From CAKZLS01 sp963771545 (GTDB lineage Bacteria > Pseudomonadota > Alphaproteobacteria > Rhodospirillales > Defluviicoccaceae), in NCBI GenBank assembly GCA_963771545.1, contig CAVYTX010000002.1:1736001-1800000 (forward strand): 64,000 nucleotides of DNA, in the 5' to 3' direction. Positions 61,285 to 64,000 of the stretch are shown piece by piece. A program made the translations under genes and the position numbers. The first letter of the stretch is position 1; every line of letters starts with the position of its first letter. Below the pieces are notes generated by a model, which saw only the letters and a list, made by a program, of their open reading frames with translations, was not told the origin of the DNA and did not search any database.

Positions 61285-62906
61285 CCCGTCCTCTTGAGGT
61301 TCTTCTTTCGAGCGCCCTTGCCGGCGGCCTTCTCGTGGCGGGCTATGCCCGCGCTCAGGCTGTCGCACACGGTGGCGATGACCTTAATTCGGGCATAACG
61401 CTTGTCGTTGCCCTCCACCAATGTCCAAGGCGCTTGCGAGGTGCTCGTCCGCTCAACCATGTCATTGACGGCGATCTCGTAATCGTCCCAGTGTTCGCGA
61501 TTGCGCCAGTCTTCGTCCGTCAATTTCCAACGCTTATAGATCACACCCTCGCGGGCCTTGAACCTAGCCAACTGCTCGTCCTTGGTGATGTGGACCCAGA
61601 ACTTGCAAAGCACAATGCCGTGGCTGACCAACTGGTCCTCGAAATCGTCGATCTCGGTGTAGGCCCGTTTCCACTCGGCCTCGCTGGCAAAGCCCTCGAC
61701 CCGTTCGACGAGCACACGTCCATACCAACTTCGGTCGAACACGGTGAGGCGCCCCGCCCGCGACAGATGCCGCCAGAACCGCCACAGGTAATGCTGCGCG
61801 CCTTCCTCGTCGGTGGGCGCCGCGATTGGAATAACCTGGTAATCCCGGGCATCCAGCGCCGCGGTAACCCTCCGAATGGCGCCGCCCTTGCCGGCGGCGT
61901 CCCACCCCTCGAAGACGAGCACGGTGGAGACCCCAAGTTCCTTGGCCTTTCGTTGCGCCTGATTGAGATTGCCTTGATACTTCTCAAGTTCCTTCCGATA
62001 GTCCTCCTTGTCCTGCATCAAGGACATATTGAGACTGTTCAGAATGGTCACTCGGGACATCGGGACCACGACGCCGTCCGCGGCCTTCCCCTCGCCTTTG
62101 GGCGCGGCTCTCTCGGATAACAGGGAGCCTGAACCCGCCACAGATTGATTCTTCAGCTCCTTTGCGAGCTTTTCACTGAGTGTCGTCTTCGTCAGATGTT
62201 TGCGGATGCTATCGAGGATGGTGGAGGCCACGGTTAGGCTTCGGTAACGCTTGTCCACGCCTTCGACGATCTGCCACGGAGAATCACCGGTGCTGGTCCG
62301 CATGATGGTCCGCTCGGCCGCGGCCACGAACTTGTCGTACATATGCCAGTGATTCCAGTCGACCGTCGTCACGCGCCAACGGGTCAGCGGGTCTTTTTCG
62401 AGGGCGCGCAGCCGCTGCTTTTGCTGTTTCTTGCCCAGGTGCATCCAGAATTTGAGGATCAGGGCGCCGTCGTCCGCCAGCTCCTTTTCGAAAGCGATGA
62501 CCCGATCCAGGGCTTCGTCGAGTTCGGCCTCGGTGGTCTTTTCATAGACCCGGTCGAGCATCGGCCGCGAGTACCAGCAACTCAGGAAGATCCCCACCCG
62601 CCCCCGTGGCGGCAGATCCCTCCAATAGCGCCAGTACTCCGGCCGTTCCTTCATCTCGTCGGACGGTTGACCATAGGCGCGGGTCGAAAGCCAGCGCGGA
62701 TCCATCCACTCGTTGAGCAGATTAACGGTTTCGCTCTTGCCGGCGCCATCGACCCCGCCGAAGACGATAATCACCGGAAACGGGGCGTCTCGCAGCTGCT
62801 GCTGCACCTCCAGCAACTCGGCCCGCAACACGGGCACCGCCTCGTGGAAATCCTCCTTCGGAATGCTGCGACCGAGTTCGGCTGTTCTGAACATTTTTGC
62901 CTGCAA
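61281..62906 (-). CDS. pap: Polyphosphate:AMP phosphotransferase, two-domain PPK2 (class II)
   Basis: 541 aa with two PPK2 modules. The first has Walker A GGVDGAGKSE at about residues 50-59; the second has EGWDAAGKGG at about 333-342 followed by FDRSWYGRVLVERVEGF. Two-domain PPK2 enzymes phosphorylate AMP to ADP with polyphosphate. A linker of about 45 polar residues (NQSVAGSGSLLSERAAPKGEG) separates the halves. First gene of the operon with ppk1 and sixA. Confidence 0.92.
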   Translation of the reverse strand: MQAKMFRTAELGRSIPKEDFHEAVPVLRAELLEVQQQLRDAPFPVIIVFGGVDGAGKSETVNLLNEWMDPRWLSTRAYGQPSDEMKERPEYWRYWRDLPPRGRVGIFLSCWYSRPMLDRVYEKTTEAELDEALDRVIAFEKELADDGALILKFWMHLGKKQQKQRLRALEKDPLTRWRVTTVDWNHWHMYDKFVAAAERTIMRTSTGDSPWQIVEGVDKRYRSLTVASTILDSIRKHLTKTTLSEKLAKELKNQSVAGSGSLLSERAAPKGEGKAADGVVVPMSRVTILNSLNMSLMQDKEDYRKELEKYQGNLNQAQRKAKELGVSTVLVFEGWDAAGKGGAIRRVTAALDARDYQVIPIAAPTDEEGAQHYLWRFWRHLSRAGRLTVFDRSWYGRVLVERVEGFASEAEWKRAYTEIDDFEDQLVSHGIVLCKFWVHITKDEQLARFKAREGVIYKRWKLTDEDWRNREHWDDYEIAVNDMVERTSTSQAPWTLVEGNDKRYARIKVIATVCDSLSAGIARHEKAAGKGARKKNLKRTG

Positions 62907-63106
62907 CCTCCCCTGCTTCCTATGTTAAACCACCCGACGGTCAAAGTCTTTTTTTGCGTTTTGTGGTCTAAGTACCGCCACTTCGTTGTGACTGAACGCG
63001 ACCGACACAGTGATATCACTTTCCAGGCGCCATTGACACCATGGGGGCGGTCCTTTCGCGCTCGCGTGTCTCGGCCAAAACACGAAAATCACCGGGAAGC
63101 CATTCC

Positions 63107-64000
63107 ATGCCAAGCACAGTGACGATCGAAGACGACGCCAGTGAGTCGCCGTCCGAACCGCGGCCGGTGTCCGCGAAGGGCCGGGTCGGCGTTATCGACA
63201 TCGGCTCCAACACCGTTCGTCTGGTCGTATACGAGACCCCCACGCGTCTGCCGATTCCGATCTTCAACGAAAAGTCCTTGTGCGCGCTCGCCGCCGGCAT
63301 GTCCAAGACCGGAAAACTGAGCCCCGAAGGCGTCTCGGAGGCGCTGCGCAGCCTCGCCCGGTTCGTCAAGCTGGCCGAGGCCATGGGCGTCGAACGGCTC
63401 GAGGCGCTGGGCACGTCGGCCGTGCGCGACGCCAGCGACGGTCAGGCGTTCCTGGGGCGCGTCGAGCAGACCTGCGGCCTTCACGTCCATGTTCTCAGCG
63501 GCGCCGAGGAAGCGCGGCTGGCGGCGGTGGGTTTGCTCAACGGCACGCCCCACGCCGACGGCGTGCTCGGCGATCTGGGCGGCGGCAGTCTCGATCTCGT
63601 CGGCCTGGACGACGGCTCACCGGCCACCTTCGCGACCTTGCCCCTCGGCCATATTCGCCTGGGCGAGGTCTCGGGCGGCGATCGCAAGAAAGCGCGGGAA
63701 ATCCTCAAACGGCAACTGGCGGACATCCCATGGCTTGCCGGCATGAACGGCCGGTCGCTCTACGCCATCGGCGGTTCGTGGCGGGCCCTGGCGCGTATTT
63801 TTCTCGACCAGATGCAGCGCCCGCTGCACGTGATCGATAATTTCTCCATCGGGTTCTTCGATGCCCTGCGGCTCGCCAATCTCGTCGCCGGGCTGAGTCA
63901 GCGGACGCTGGACCAATTTCCGGATATCAATCGCCGCCGGGCGGAATCACTGCCGTTCGCCGCCGCCGCCATGGCCGTCCTGCTGGAAACCGCGCAGCCG
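63107..64000 (+). CDS. ppx: Exopolyphosphatase/GppA family protein, 3' end beyond window
   Basis: 298 codons are visible, open to the last base. ATG at 63107. ASKHA-type phosphatase motifs: GVIDIGSNTVRLVVYE, ALGTSAVRDASDG, LSGAEEARLAAVGLLNG, VLGDLGGGSLDLVGLDDG and LYAIGGSWRALARIFL. It degrades polyphosphate or pppGpp. Divergent from pap with a 200-bp shared promoter region, so synthesis, use and breakdown of polyphosphate are encoded together. Confidence 0.92.
   Translation, partial: MPSTVTIEDDASESPSEPRPVSAKGRVGVIDIGSNTVRLVVYETPTRLPIPIFNEKSLCALAAGMSKTGKLSPEGVSEALRSLARFVKLAEAMGVERLEALGTSAVRDASDGQAFLGRVEQTCGLHVHVLSGAEEARLAAVGLLNGTPHADGVLGDLGGGSLDLVGLDDGSPATFATLPLGHIRLGEVSGGDRKKAREILKRQLADIPWLAGMNGRSLYAIGGSWRALARIFLDQMQRPLHVIDNFSIGFFDALRLANLVAGLSQRTLDQFPDINRRRAESLPFAAAAMAVLLETAQP

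Overview
The window is GC-rich bacterial chromosome that reads as an alphaproteobacterium, probably close to the Rhodospirillales. The pointers are an EipB-family envelope protein, a BigR/Blh persulfide module, a probable RquA (rhodoquinone) methyltransferase, an aerobic-type HypX, and a phosphotransacetylase/FabI pair. This placement is inferred from gene content, not from a marker gene. I found no rRNA, tRNA or CRISPR array.

Layout. 1-7.2 kb: a tightly coupled plus-strand operon with a deacetylase fragment, a small membrane protein and a dipeptide-type ABC importer (fused ATPases, frameshifted binding protein, two permeases). 7.2-12.9 kb: a methyltransferase broken by a 37-bp tandem duplication, a cytochrome P460-like protein, and a minus-strand operon (HhH/DUF2934 protein, rhodanese lipoprotein, hypX, methyltransferase). 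13-18.2 kb: a cysteine-hydrolase relative, a damaged mandelate-racemase-like gene, a TIR/deoxyribosyltransferase-like protein with a long helical C-terminus, a GFA protein, and a scar joining an AraC fragment to a serine-recombinase fragment. 18.4-27.4 kb: a decaying polyol/sugar locus (PfkB kinase, binding protein, NCS1 permease, mannitol dehydrogenase, SDR, epimerase) carrying two inverted copies of a 917-bp IS5-family element. 27.4-29.4 kb: fabI clipped by one IS end, plus a frameshifted phosphotransacetylase.

29.5-50.3 kb is a copper/silver island. A six-gene minus-strand operon (Spy-like protein, small membrane protein, hemerythrin, YHS, DUF5676, ECF sigma factor) faces a cytochrome c remnant, copA-copB, a Met-rich repeat protein, SHOCT, VTT and APC membrane proteins and a DUF318-type permease. 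Then come an OmpR/EnvZ two-component pair and a cusCBA-cusF efflux operon. Four promoters in the island share the same paired operator (two ACAAAC boxes 31-32 bp apart) with a -10-like hexamer exactly 22 nt after the second GACA. The fourth one precedes an unannotated 50-codon membrane-protein ORF whose stop codon was hit by an IS630 element. I read this as one regulon of the local response regulator.

51.5-64 kb is mostly intact core-type sequence: BigR plus persulfide dioxygenase-rhodanese, an MBL hydrolase, a ROK kinase, EipB, a GGDEF protein, a decayed gene, rquA, and a polyphosphate cluster (pap-ppk1-sixA, with ppx divergent and cut by the window end).

A striking general feature is the number of broken genes. 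I count about a dozen small indels or nonsense codons, mostly in accessory genes. Three of the one-base insertions lie at GACTC/GAGTC sites (the GANTC context methylated by CcrM in alphaproteobacteria), so some of them could be sequencing artefacts rather than real decay.
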